DNA from: Pyrenochaeta sp. MPI-SDFR-AT-0127
Taxonomy: Eukaryota > Ascomycota > Dothideomycetes > Pleosporales > Cucurbitariaceae
DNA: 64,000 bases
NCBI GenBank assembly: GCA_020747015.1
Contig: JAGTJM010000050.1
Span: 124,001 to 188,000, forward strand
Direction of reading: 5' to 3'
In this document: positions 44,306-56,376 of the stretch, in pieces
Numbering within the stretch: the stretch's first letter is position 1
Layout: each line of letters starts with the position of its first letter
Notes under the pieces: generated by a model
What the model saw: only the letters and a program-made list of their open reading frames with translations
What the model was told of the DNA's origin: nothing
The model's database searches: none
Translations under genes and position numbers: made by a program

Positions 44306-44875
44306 ATGACGCGGCGGTATCGTAACTGGCGCCGAGCTGGAGACAGCGGGCGGAAGACTAGGCCGAGGAACGAGAGCTGGGAAGAAAAGCTACATCTCGC
44401 CGACGACCAAATTGCTCCGAGCGGAGCTTCTGGCTCAACCGCCCACCTCCAACGATGGGCATTCATGACCGCAAATCTACCCCAGCAAGGCCATCGCAAG
44501 AATGAAATGGACATTGTCGAGCGTATTCAACGAAGGTATCATAGTCCCAAGTCAGCCCAGCAGGATGCACCGAAGCCACACGAGTTGTACCGCGCCCCAG
44601 CCGAAAAGTATATGTTCTACGAGCATGAAAAGGAAGCTCCTGGGTCCCAAAAATTTGCACACGGCAACCCAAGGAAGCGAGACCGCTCGGGATCTCTGTC
44701 TCCGTCAAGAAGCACCTCGCACACAGGATTGAGCGCCGTTGGTTACTTACGGTTAATGAAGAGACGTCGCTCTAAATCCCCCTCCAGAACAAGACCCTCA
44801 CAGTTCGCAAGCACGGAGCTAGAGCATCCAATCATAGAAACATCGGCCCGCAACATTGAAAAGGACTATGACTGA
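44306..44875 (+). CDS. Small basic hypothetical protein
   Basis: Single-exon 189-residue frame with an ATG start. Very basic, with RS-like patches in the C-terminal half (KRDRSGSLSPSRSTSHT and MKRRRSKSPSRTRPSQF), suggestive of a nuclear or RNA-associated protein. No domain recognised. A GC-rich first part differs in composition from the flanks. Reality as a gene is likely but not certain. Confidence 0.45.
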   Translation: MTRRYRNWRRAGDSGRKTRPRNESWEEKLHLADDQIAPSGASGSTAHLQRWAFMTANLPQQGHRKNEMDIVERIQRRYHSPKSAQQDAPKPHELYRAPAEKYMFYEHEKEAPGSQKFAHGNPRKRDRSGSLSPSRSTSHTGLSAVGYLRLMKRRRSKSPSRTRPSQFASTELEHPIIETSARNIEKDYD

Positions 44876-45138
44876 GGAGCGAGATGGTATAGCCATGGAA
44901 GTCGCAAGAGCTATTTCCAACATCAGACGACAATGAAGCAGTGCTCGTGGTTTGGTGGCAACGCCAACTTTCTTGAATGCCTACTGAGGTAATAGCCCTC
45001 CAAACAGACTCAGTAGAGTCAAAGATTTTTCACAAGGGCTCCCATTGCTGTGTAGCACTGTGTGGAAAGGCCAGTATGTACACGTGACCATTGGACAATC
45101 GACAACCTTTACTAACCACATTGGGTATAGATTACGTC

Positions 45139-45146
45139 GAAGTTTC
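45139..45146. promoter_or_regulatory. Heat-shock-element-like repeat (GAAgtTTC)
   Basis: An inverted GAA/TTC pair with the correct two-base spacing lies about 330 bases before the Hsp20 start. Only two perfect units, so weak alone, but the gene context fits Hsf1 control. Confidence 0.35.
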
Positions 45147-45311
45147 GAGCACCACCGCGAAGCTTGTCGTGTCTTCATGACAAAGCTAGAAAAATTACCA
45201 ACGATTCCAAAGTCTCTACAGCTTTCCACTAATATCTATCACTTTACGGAATCCGTATTTCTCATCAAGGATAACGCAAGCTACTGCTGCCTTGATCGCC
45301 CTCACAATGCC

Positions 45312-45318
45312 TATAAAA
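45312..45318 (+). promoter_or_regulatory. TATA box (TATAAAA)
   Basis: A consensus TATA element about 165 bases before the Hsp20 start codon, as expected for an inducible gene. Confidence 0.5.
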
Positions 45319-45477
45319 GACTGGCTTGCGGCTCCTCAAGGGCCCACCAGCAATCTCAGAGAACAAGATCGCATCTCCACATCCTCCAGATCCCCCACAT
45401 TTACATTTACCCTTGGGTCCTACCTGTCTTAAATCACATTGTTCATTTTTCAACAAACCTCACCAAGCTCACCTACA

Positions 45478-46410
45478 ATGGCCTACATACTTACGCCCCG
45501 CTTCGTGCCCACCTACCAACCTTCGCAGGGTGGCCATTTCGGCTTCTGCGCTCCGATTTCGCGACCCACATGCTCTTACCGCGTCAATCGGCCACAGCCG
45601 CCTCGCCGGCAGTACTCATCGTTCAACCATTTTTTCACTCAGGTTAACGAGCTGCTGGGTGAAATCGACCGCGAGGCACTGCGCCAGGCACAGCATGAGG
45701 CTCATCTCGAGGCACAGCGAGATGCTCACCGCCAACGACAGCGTGCCGCCCTGCGCGCCCAGTTCGCCGTCAGCCAAACTGAGCATGGCTGGCAGGTCGA
45801 TGGTGATATGCGAGGCTTCGACCAGGAGAATGTCACCATCGAGATCACCGACGAGAACACACTGAAGATCGCCGGTAATACCCACTGGCAGTCGGAGAAT
45901 TCAGTGCCTGAGAATAAAGCTGTACCCGCCCTCGAGCAGCCCATTCAAACGACGGCAGACGACACAATGGATGGCATCACCCTCAATGAACCGGGAGCAG
46001 AACAAACCACAGAGACAGAGGCGTTCACTGAGAGCCAAGACAGTGATAATGAGTCTCATAAATCTTACCAGGCTACCGTGGAGGATGACTTCGAGGATCT
46101 TGGCGCTGACGCCGCATCATTGATCTCAACTCCTTCGAATTTATCCACTATCGCGGAACCCCAAGAGCCCAAAGGCAAAGGAAAGGCACTATCAGAGCAG
46201 AGCCCTACAGACGTCGCCGAGGTTCCGTCTGAAAAGCAGCAAGAGCAACCCCAAAAGGAAGAACGCGTTCATGGCTCATTCGAGCGTACTTTCAGGTTCC
46301 CAGAGCGCATCGACGCGGCCAACGTAAGCGCTAGTTTCAAAGAAGGTGCATTGAAGATCACTGTGCCAAGAGCACAAATTCAGCAAACCAAGAGGGTTGT
46401 CATCTCATAG
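45478..46410 (+). CDS. Small heat-shock protein (Hsp20) with a split alpha-crystallin domain
   Basis: Single-exon 310-residue protein, larger than the usual 150-220. The first half of the crystallin domain is at about 103-136 (HGWQVDGDMRGFDQENVTIE) and the second half at about 264-299 (HGSFERTFRFPERID, then GALKITVPRAQ). They are separated by about 125 acidic, Glu/Thr/Ser-rich residues. The family forms oligomers that hold unfolding proteins. The insertion falls in the loop region between the core strands, known to be expandable in fungal Hsp30-type proteins. The N-terminus has HFFTQVNELLGEIDREA, a likely oligomerisation helix. The ATG at 45478 has an ACA-rich Kozak context. Confidence 0.9.
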   Translation: MAYILTPRFVPTYQPSQGGHFGFCAPISRPTCSYRVNRPQPPRRQYSSFNHFFTQVNELLGEIDREALRQAQHEAHLEAQRDAHRQRQRAALRAQFAVSQTEHGWQVDGDMRGFDQENVTIEITDENTLKIAGNTHWQSENSVPENKAVPALEQPIQTTADDTMDGITLNEPGAEQTTETEAFTESQDSDNESHKSYQATVEDDFEDLGADAASLISTPSNLSTIAEPQEPKGKGKALSEQSPTDVAEVPSEKQQEQPQKEERVHGSFERTFRFPERIDAANVSASFKEGALKITVPRAQIQQTKRVVIS

Positions 46411-46828
46411 AAATTTGAAGAACAGGGGGAATGGACCGCATGTATAGATAGTGTAGTTCTCATGATATTACCACGATGCTAAGCCATCGTTAATGAATTC
46501 TTGTTCTATTTCAATTAGTCCTTCCCTCTTTGACTTTCATCGTAGTCCCATCCAAACTTGAGACCAAACTGAAGCCTATTCAGTGTGACCTAATTCAAGC
46601 TTCACATCGAAATAGGTCAAGATAATCTTGAGCCTACAGCAGATCAAATCAAAGTAAATGCAATCTAGAGACTAATTCGAATCTCTCAAATGGTTTGTGT
46701 TATTGCAGTTCACAACATTGGATTACTGATAATATATAGAAACAACATGCCTCATCTGTATTAACACATGCAGAGCTTTGAAACCTCAGTACCCGCGGGC
46801 TCTGCATGCGCAAGTTTCTATTCAATGT
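46411..46828. other. Convergent intergenic region
   Basis: 3' flanks of the Hsp20 and wall-protein genes. A/T-rich, nothing recognisable. Confidence 0.5.
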
Positions 46829-47303
46829 TTACAACATCCAAGCAGCCACACCAATTATTCCCATGACAACACCGGTCATACCCTCGGCAGACAAAGTATC
46901 AGCTCCACCGGTGAATTGAGCCGGACGTGAGCTCGTTGCGCTCGCAGCGCGACTAACACTAGCTGAAGTTACAGCTGTGGGCGATGAGAGAGCGGATGAA
47001 ACTCGGCTTGAAGCACTGTGAAGAGCGGATGAAGCCGCGGATGAAGCTGCGGCGATGATAGATGAGCCCACGGCAGCTGAAGAAGCGCGAGAAATAGCAA
47101 CTGAGGAGGCGGCAGCTGCAGCTGAAGAGGCATGAAATACTGCAGCTGAGGACACGGCCGCTGCAGCTGAGGATACAATCGACGGAACACTGTATTTCAT
47201 CTTAATGATTTGAGTCTGACGTGAGCAAGACTCGCCGGACTTACGGATTTTGAGCGGCAGCGAACCCAGCAAGGATAGGAAGGACGATGGTAGAGAAACG
47301 CAT
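46829..47303 (-). CDS. Ser/Ala-rich secreted protein, probable GPI-anchored wall protein
   Basis: Exons 47303-47245 and 47189-46829 with a 55-base intron, giving 139 residues. Exon 1 encodes a clear signal peptide (MRFSTIVLPILAGFAAAQNP). The body is almost wholly Ser, Ala and Val in loose SSAA/SRASSA repeats suited to O-mannosylation. The C-terminus has a small-residue region (FTGGADTLSAEG) and a hydrophobic end (VVMGIIGVAAWML), the pattern of a GPI addition signal. A cell-wall or plasma-membrane location is inferred. Without splicing the frame lacks the signal peptide, which supports the intron. Confidence 0.8.
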
Positions 47304-50300
47304 GTTTGGAGTTGAAGTAATCGCTTGAATTTCTTTGTGTTTATATGGTAGCAAATGATCTTTTCGCGAATGAAGAGAGTTGAGTCAAACAGTGAAGATT
47401 TATACATGCGCATACACCGCTATAAGTACATTACCACGTTCTGCCGAGCCCATGGGAGCCTTATGCCAGCCATGTTCATTGAAGACTTGGTCTATCGTTA
47501 CGTGCTTCATTCCTGCTCTGTCGTCAGGAATCTGGATCGGCAAGCCAATGACGCCACGCTCGCTTGTTGTGAGCTGTAGACGATGATCTGGATCTCATAG
47601 CTGAAGAGTAGTGCGAACGTAGCACGCCATAGATAGGCATTCAGGTACAAGAAAGGTCCTCACATGGGTAACTGAGAGATTTTCGTTGGTGCAATACTCA
47701 TTTGTGTCATTGAGCCAAAGCAGCTCGTGGCTGAAATGGCGTTCCCACAATAGGCGATCTGGTGCCTGGCCTTCAAGACACCGGTGGCGGAAGTGGCTCC
47801 GATGGACCGACAACACAACATTTGAAGGAACACGTACAAGCAGATTGCGATTCTTCGTATTTGCTTCTCTGAAAGCTGCATATGCACTGCGTCTTTGGAG
47901 AGATGCCCTCATTGCGAGGCTGAAAGTCGTGCTCGGGCAGGGCCAGCCGATTGGTGATGGTTAACATACGTTCGCCTTTTGTTCGCCAACTAATCGTTCC
48001 AATAATTTACGTACTAGATAGTTGCTGGCCGCTCTTAATCCCCACGTTCCTAAGACCTGGAACGAGGTGAACGACTAGTGATTCGACGTCGTCATTCTGA
48101 AGTGTCTCCTGGATACCGGGTTGGGGCTGAAAAAGCTTGACCGAACGACCAAGATCCAGCGGGTATGCCGTATCCGCATGTTATGGTTTGAACAGCGCCC
48201 ATCAGCTGGCCAGTGGGGGTTCCGAAGAAGCATATTCTGATGTTCTGTCTACATTGACCAATTTCCGGCTCCGCGCAATAGACCGGGACCATACGCAAGC
48301 AAATGTTGCGAAGCTACCATGGTGGCTTTCTGCCAGCGACTGAAAAGACATTTGACACCTTTCACTACATCCCAAGTGCCACAACGTCCAAGCTGGGATG
48401 TACACGACTAACGAAATGATAACGAGAAAGCAAAAGGTACTGTGAGTGCGTTCGGCATGACTGTGGTGGTCGAGATAGTTTTGAGGCCTTTGTTGTTCGG
48501 TTGACTGCAGCTGAGCCAGCAAGCTTGAGTCTATTCGATGACGGTGTTGCACTGGCCAACGTGGCGTTGGCCAAACAATCAATCAATTCCTGCTCGAATC
48601 AAAAATCACGTCCGGCGCATGCGCATAGCAATTTTCTTGCTGTAGTTTCTACTCCTGCGGCAACTGGTAGCACGCCAATTCTGCCACATCTTTTCTTTTG
48701 TTAGTGCCAAACAGCCACAGCTTTATTTTCGGCGGCAGACGCAAAACCTACAGAGCACTGGTTGAACTGGTCGGCTGTTTTAGTGGTGCCTCCAAGGTCT
48801 GGACACGACGTGATGCGGACCGGACATTGCTCATATGCTGGCCGCGAGCCTCTTCTTCAGGCCTTCCTTAATGCTATAGGCGCCGGAATAGAATGTGTCA
48901 CTTGTAACGCAAGGAGAAGAAAAAGCCCGTTAGAGAACAATAGATCCACGAGCTTGGCCATCTCATCCAAATCGACTGATACGAAACAGCCGCAGATATC
49001 ACAGCGGCATTTGTAAAGGGAAACCAGTACTTTTACAATTTGGATAAGTACTGACAGTGCTGTTTTGCTTGTCAAAAAGCAGCATGCGGTTTCGTTTAAC
49101 AATATGAGTGGCCGTAACTACCTTACATCTCCGTACCTACTTGTCTCGGGGGTATTTGCATTCCATGAACATCCGAAAGCCGTGTCGCGGTCAATCCCCG
49201 CATTCCTTCCCAGCCCGATAGACGCATATGTTACACAATAGCGGGGTACAACTATTCTCGCGCTGTGAGATTAAAATTACGCGAATCATCTTCAAGGGCT
49301 TTATTGCTTCATCCTACAAGTACATTTCACATAGGTTCTGTACGAGTAGTGCATGGGTTCTACATTTGAATAACAATTGTTCGGCTCTCTGTCGCTAGAT
49401 AGTGAAAGACGAGCAGGCGCCAACATAACCAAATCATCGCATCTTGTAGCTTGATGGGCCAGTGCTAATAGTGCTACCAAAGTTTTAGCTCGTGTTTGTT
49501 GGAGTCTTCGATTCCTAACACTTGCTTGTCCACTACAGTGCCGAAAACCAGGTTAAAGCACACGACCTGATAAGCTTCAAGTCGAGATGAATCTACAGAT
49601 TTCCAAAACAGATTGTGATCAAGGAACAGCTGTGCCACACAACAGATAAGATTGCGCTGCCGAAACGTAACCATGATCTCAATGATGACACACGCCGTTT
49701 CAATGGACGTGTAAAGCGATTTCCTCAAGCCATTTGAGTACCAAATCAAAAGGCCGCCCCATAAACATGCTGAGGTAATGCGCCGTAGGATTAATCCGCT
49801 ACTTCTTCAACAATAACAGACTCTGTACACTTTGGAGATGGTGTCTGCATTACCGCCAACGCTTGGGTATCGACTTCCTCTTCGACTCGTCGTTCTCACT
49901 TCTCCTCACCGATACACACATTCCCCAAAACATTTGACTCACATATCACCCTTAGAATTATGTGTTTGCATTGTTTTATGCACATTCACTAGTATTACAG
50001 CTCCTAGATCGACTAGAACTAAACCTAAATCAAGAAAGATGGTCATGGTTATTCCGTGTGGCAAAAGAGCGGAACCAGAACAACTACGTCAATGGAACTT
50101 GGTTCACTATATCCATGCTTAGTACGAGCATAGCTTAACCGGAGTAGTGGTAATTCATCCTGTCTACAATCACCAATCACGTGTGTATCCCTTCGCACTT
50201 GAGATAGTTCCCAGAACAATGGCTCACCCTGCCATGCGTCCGTTGAAATGTGGATTATAATCCCAGGGAGGCCGCATCGCGCTCATTTCTCTTTGAGCAA

Positions 50301-51232
50301 TCGTCAGTTTGATGCTGACGCTTTGTCACACTCGCATTTTGTCTCACCATACGTCAAGGTTGTGTACCGAAACTGATCTCTTGTGATGACAGCTATCTTC
50401 CGACTCACATGAATTACAACAAGATGGGTTCATAGTTCTGCCAAACTGTGCCTTCGAGGTTGAACATTTGAGTGAAATCTAATTCATTACTACCAACGTT
50501 GCAACACAACCCATTCGGAGAAAAACTAGGGATGATCACGAATGTGAAACAAGGCTTCTTTCAGTTATCAGTGCTATGTATCAAGCTGAGATCCACAGTC
50601 AAGACATTTCCTCCAATCGACCCCGCCTTCCCCTCCATACCTCACTTCACCACACCATATCACTGGTTCGAGCTAAGCTTAGAAATCGCAAGCATTGTAG
50701 TACAGCTATTCCAACCCGGGTTGAACAAGCGATTAATGCAAACGATCGTAACGATCGGAGGCGAATACCACCTGCTGCCCGACTGCTCTACGATGGCCTC
50801 ATGGTCAAAAGATTGTGCGACCTTCTGTCGTTCCGCGTTTACCACACCTCAAATCCCGAAGTTCACTTTTTCTTCACATCCACCGAATCACAAGCTCTTC
50901 CAGCACAATGGCGCTTTCAAATCGGGTCATTTTCAAGGATCATACCATCACTGAATGTCTCCAAGCCTGTTTAAAACACTGCTGTTCAACCCTGGAAGCG
51001 AAAGTATGATGTCCTCAAGCTTGCATGGCGATATCCTAGTTGGGTAGGACGAATCCAGATGGGTTGGTCCATGCCCACATTCTTCTCACGTAGACAAGAT
51101 ATAATGGCTTTCCCTAGACGCAATTTCCTTTATAGAAGGGCGACCCCTAAACTACCCCCTGTGCTCACGCTTCTTATTTTCTTATACCCATTTTCTTCCA
51201 GTATTCTCATCACCAGTCGAGATTGATTGAAC
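47304..51232. other. 3.9-kb gene-poor region
   Basis: No frame here is convincing on either strand. The longest (about 160 codons, 50472-50954 plus; about 126 codons, 48202-48582 minus) resemble no family and overlap other frames. The sequence may hold decayed genes or repeats; no terminal repeats or transposase motifs are visible by eye. Confidence 0.4.
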
Positions 51233-52148
51233 ATGTCGGACAAAGGCGGTCATGACAGGGTGCCCGAGCTCGGCCTACCTTCCCATGAGAGATCTCCTGT
51301 ATCTCCAGGGGATAATTCGAGGCGACATCACACTCTGCGTACAGAGATCGCGGCGTTCATAGGAGAATTCATCGGAACATTCATGTTCCTATCTCTCGCC
51401 TTCTCTGGCACGCAGATTGCCCTGAACGCAGCCGGAAGCCAGCAGTTGACATCGAGTAATAACCCAGTCCCCGACGTCAGCAAGCTTCTCTATATTGCCT
51501 TCTCTTTCGGCGTGTCACTTGCTATCAATGTGGCTATCTTCGCAGAGGTTAGCGGCGGAAAGTTTAATCCTGCGGTAAGCATAGTCCTACCTTTTGTGCT
51601 CCCGAGACTCTCGTAATCGTACTCCCGGAACCTTTATCCATGTTGAGCTCCGCGGAGTCTTTGTGAGACCATTGCTAATACGCTACATACAGGTTACCAC
51701 TGCCTTATTGCTTACCGGCAAGATCCATTGGCACCGTGCAGTACAAACAATTGTCGCGCAACTCATCGCCGGCATGGCAGCAGCCGGCTTCGTTTCTGCG
51801 TTGTTGCCAGGACCTCTCATCATCGCTACGACCCTTGACCCCTCCATTTCCATCGCCCGCGGTCTCTTCCTGGAGGCCTTCGTCACCTCACAGCTGGTTC
51901 TAACTATCCTCATGCTGGATTCTGGGCCATCTAAGCCGATGTATATTGGAATGTCCCTTTTCGTTGCAGAGATTTGCAGTGTCTACTTCACAGGTGGCAG
52001 TTTGAATCCAGCACGAAGTTTTGGACCGGCGGTAGCCACCAAATTTACTAGATATCACTGGATCTACTGGCTTGGCCCACTTTTGGGGTCTGTAGTAGCC
52101 AGTGGTGCTTATACACTCATCAACTGGGTGCGTCGTGAGGAAGCTTGA
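51233..52148 (+). CDS. Aquaporin (MIP family water channel)
   Basis: Exons 51233-51574 and 51693-52148 with a 118-base intron, giving 265 residues. Six membrane helices are visible. Both pore motifs are present: NPA at 112-114 (GGKFNPA, the intron falling right after it) and NPAR at 219-222 (GGSLNPARSFGPAV). The second being followed by Arg is standard for the aromatic/Arg selectivity filter. Length and motifs fit a classical fungal aquaporin rather than a long aquaglyceroporin. The ATG at 51233 precedes a short polar cytoplasmic N-terminus with Ser/Pro sites. Confidence 0.93.
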
Positions 52149-53351
52149 TTTGGCTAGTGGTGTGATAAGCGGGGAGTGTTTTAAGGCGGAAAAGAACAGG
52201 CAAGAAGTTTCCGATTCTCATTTCCAACGGTGAGAGACTCTTAAGAAAGCTTCAGATCTAGAGAGATTCGCTTCTGGCTTGGCGTTGTGCTATTGTTATT
52301 GGTTTCCACCAAATCGCTCAGACAGGTAGTGTAGGCTATTTTGAAGGACAACAGGAGAAGTCTAGATTGATGAACAGCTTGGGAAAGACGGGTCTATTAA
52401 ATAACGAATAATGACACACAATACTGTCTCAAGTACTTCTAGTCTGGCACAATCGCTTCAAAGTGGTGATGTAGGCGCAGGGCTAATAGCCCAAGATGAC
52501 TTGCATTCAGGTTCTTATGCGTGGCCAAAACAATGTAGGGTTTTCATATGAAGGACCGAAATTTCGATTGCGAAATAGATACGAAGAAAAGTCAACAAAA
52601 GCTAGGCCTAGCAAGCTGTAAGTCGGTCAATGTATCTTTTCAAAGACAGCGTAGGTATTCCTTCACAGCTCCACGTAGAGCCGTGGCAAGACTTATGGCA
52701 AGTATCCACTGATCTATGAGCTGTCTTTTAAGTCACGCAAATTCTCACCCAGAAGGGTTGCTTGTAATATCTTCAGGACCTTACTAGATGGAAGCGCAGC
52801 TTCTGCACCTTCCCTCACCTGTGCTTGCTTCATGAAAGATGTATTCAATCATGAAATGCCGCAAGAATTGTCTTCATATTTGAGAAGTTGATATTGGGGC
52901 TAGAGATTACTCATTTCTGGGAAAGTTAAGGGCTTCTGTCGTTTGTACTAGATAATCCAAGGCCCCACAAAGTAGTACATTATCCTAGATAAGATTGTCG
53001 GTGCTCTTATGAAATATGCCGAAAGTTCCGAATTTGGAAGCAACCAATGTTACTTATGATATACTATCACTGGGGCTGGGTTCACCTTCTTCGGCAGTTG
53101 ATTTGATGCTCTAGCGGTCACATTATTGATGGTAACATTGCTAGATCCTATAGGCGCTTAGTCGAGTATTCCTTCCACTTTACATAAAGACTTGTGCGTC
53201 AGTTGCTTTGCGGTAATTCTAGATTTTGATATGCGGTACTTCGATAAAAAGACTTCATGTGGGGCGCGGTACAAATAATCCTGGCGGAGTCGCTCTCCTT
53301 GCTATAAGGGAGGAGCCTAGAGCTTCTCTTTCTTAGATATAACAAGTTACA
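52149..53351. other. Intergenic region
   Basis: 1.2 kb between the aquaporin and the SnoaL-type gene. No open frame of note. Confidence 0.45.
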
Positions 53352-55338
53352 ATGGTTATTTCAGCACTGGTGTTACTACTTACAATTTTCGGCCAAGTTT
53401 TCGTCGAAGGTGCTTCAAGCATCGATACTCTTGCACAGGATGTGTCGCGCGTTGAATCAATCCGCCAGATAAAGAACATCCAGAAGCATTTTTCTCATTT
53501 TGCGCAGTTTGGACAATGGCAGCAAATCATTCAACTCTTCAGCCCCAATAGCACCCTCATTTGGGGAAATACCACTGCTAAAGGCCAGTCGTCAATTAAG
53601 GCATGGCTACGCAACGATGCTAGGGATATGAACGGCATTGCCCCTGGGTCCTTAAACACACTGATTGCTGAGAATCCTGTCATCAGTTTGAGTGCCTATG
53701 GGAAGACCGCCAAAGGCCGTTGGAATGGTATTCGCTTCCAGGGAGATGGGAACGGTAAAACACTGATACAGGGCGGTGTATACGAGAACGAGTACAAACT
53801 GATGCATGACGGATGGCGAATATCATTGCTGCATTATTATCCAATGTATGAGGGTGCTTATGAGGATGGCTGGCGCAACGTCGACGGGAAGGAAATATCG
53901 ATTATACCATACCACTTCTCATCAGAGAGCTCTGGTTTGCCAATTTTGCCTGCAGAAGGAGAATCAGAATCGTACAATGGCACCATGGAACAACTGGAAA
54001 GGCGGATTCAGAGACTGAATGACGAAGATGATGTGCGCAACTTGATGCATGCAAGGGGATATTATATTGATCGAAGGATGTGGACTGATGTGGTAGATCT
54101 GTTCACCAGCAACGCTGTCGTAATGTTCCCTAACGGCACGAAGCTTACTGGAAAGTCTGGTGTTAGAAAATCACTCGAACTCATGGGCTCTGAGGGGCTC
54201 AGTCATGGTATCAATAACGACCATCCGATTTTCGACATGATTGTAGAAATCAGCGGGAATGGGAAAGAGGCGCTTGTACGCGGGATAGAGATCGGCATGC
54301 TTGGTAATGCAAATACTCCTGTTGCCTACTGGGAGTTCAATGTATTCCGAAACCGGGCTGTAAAGGAAGGTAGCATATGGAAAGTCCAAAACGTCGAACT
54401 AACGCCAATTATGGCTGCAAATTACTACAACGGTTGGGGAAGTGGTGGAATGAACCCACCTAACAGTTACATACCACCATTTCTAAATACTAGTGGTCTT
54501 GTAGAGCCAATTGAGTGCCCGATAGTGTCCAACAAGGTCGATGTAAGCGACTTGGAGCGTCGTCTCCGACGAAGTGCGGCCTTTGATGGCGCAGAGAATC
54601 AATCACACGCATATGGCTACTTCCTCGATGACCTACAAGCTCAAAAAATGGGCGAATTATTCGCGAGGAAGGGCCACAAAGCATCGCCTTTTGTGGGATT
54701 CTTTCAGACGCCTGAGCGAATAACTCAAGCAAATATCGCTTCCTATGGCACTAATCGCTCCGCGCTGCGATCAAGTATCTCGTTTCACTGGCGACTACAA
54801 CCTGTCATTCTTGTATCTGATGATGGAAAGTCGGCCACCCTTCGAGCGAGGTTGTTACAACCTTCGACATCTGTTCACAAATCAGGCAGTTTCAATTCCG
54901 CAATATACCATGATCAAGTAGTTCTTGAGGAAGGTAAGTGGCGGCTGTGGAGCGTAACAATCGACGAGTTCTATTGGCAATCGTCGTCCTGGAAAGACGG
55001 GTGGAGTAAGGCAATCCTGCGAAATACAAGTCAACCAGGTCCCGGTCGGCCAAATGCTGAGCCTCCTGCAGTGGGCAGCGAAGTATCCGCCCGACATTAC
55101 CATCGCGGACGTTGGCGAGAGAGAAAGTACATTTACAGGTGGCATCGGTCGAGCCATTCAGTGGCCCGAGATTCAGCGAATGTGGTTCCAATATCGCAAT
55201 CCAGTAAGCGGACGAAGGCCGGAGTGGTACTGGCCAGGATGTGTTCCATGTCAGGTTCGAGAGGACTGGTCACTGGAGGCGAACGGATGGCAAGAACCTG
55301 CGGCTGGCCCGACATTGAGTTTGGTAGAAAAATCATAG
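53352..55338 (+). CDS. Secreted protein with three SnoaL/NTF2-like domains
   Basis: About 640-660 residues. A signal peptide (MVISALVLLLTIFGQVFVEG) is followed by three SnoaL-like cone-fold domains starting near residues 33, 214 and 400, each opening with a helix such as LERRIQRLNDEDDVRNLMHA and containing LFSPNSTLIW- or LFTSNAVVMF-type strands. SnoaL-like domains bind or isomerise small molecules; the substrate here is unknown. The frame runs on to 55346, but the conserved C-terminus (KYPPDITIADVGERE, IQRMWFQYRNPVSGR, YWPGCVPCQV) lies in another frame from 55072 to 55338. A GC-AG intron from 55011 to 55071 would join them in phase; a one-base frameshift is the alternative. Confidence 0.8.
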
Positions 55339-55346
55339 TTGTCTAG

Positions 55347-56376
55347 TTAAGAGCAAGATGCTATCAAATAGGAGCTCTCTGTGTATTTCCTTGACCTCCC
55401 AAGCCCGGCGGCCTATTTCACGCCGAAGTGAAACTTTTCACACCCTTGCCGATAGCTACAAGGCGATGGAATTGGATACACGTTCCACCATCAGCTTACC
55501 TTGGGTATAATACAATTCCCAAGTAAAAGAGCATTCGGTAATCGGTGAATACTGCAGAACAGTGCGTCTCACGTACAATGTCAAGTTAGGGGAAGATTCG
55601 AGCATGATGCCATCTGCTCAAGGAAACGGAAAACTGGAAATTCGCGTCTACCAAGTCTATGGAGCTTGTATCCTACCCTTATACATACATCTACTATGGC
55701 ATACGCAGGGCTTGAGGCGGAGTCGGATATTTTTGTTCATCGATTAGAGCCGTGGAGAAGGTGCTGGTGCTTGGCAATAATCCTTCCGCGGTGACCCGCC
55801 GGGGTTCGGAACTTCGCGCTGGCGGAGTCTCATGACATATTTTCAGGCACGCAACCATCCCCATCCTGCCGCTCAAACACCACTAGTCAAAGACAAGCAG
55901 AACTGGCACTCAATACACTGCAACCAACAGGTTTTGCTTTGTTACATGTATTTCACGGACAGAGCGGACACTTAGAGCCTGATCGCTCGGCCATACCAAC
56001 GTGGCTGAGCAGTGCGCTATACAACGAGACTACTGCTGACGGACTCTGCACGCAAGCGGCGCAAGCTACACCGAGCCAAGACTGCATCTCAGAACGTTTC
56101 TCTCGTATCCATTCGCTCGTTGCGGTGTCAACTATGAAGGATCTGTCATAGCGCATTGCTGACTTAGCCGGGAGGGACCAAGTGCGCGTGGCCATGTGCA
56201 GCGCCCAGCCGGACAAGCTTCCCATGCTTCGTCCATGAGTGGGAAGGTTAGCAAGCAGGGAAATGGCACTGTACTGTCGTTGTACTTTAGTTAGGTGATT
56301 CCCATGTCCCCTGCTACTTTTTCGTCATCTGGATTGTCCCTGTTGATATTGGCGACAAAACTTCGGTTATGAGAGC
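55347..56376. other. Intergenic region
   Basis: 1 kb with short overlapping frames on both strands near 55940-56225; none resembles a known protein. Confidence 0.4.

Larger units (their letters stand above)
44876..45477. other. Upstream region of the Hsp20 gene
   Basis: Promoter region with a TATA box and one heat-shock-element-like inverted repeat, listed separately. No gene supported. Confidence 0.5.

Noticed and set aside
50472..50974. Two overlapping plus-strand frames in the gene-poor region
   Set aside because: They are in different frames over the same bases and neither resembles a protein family.
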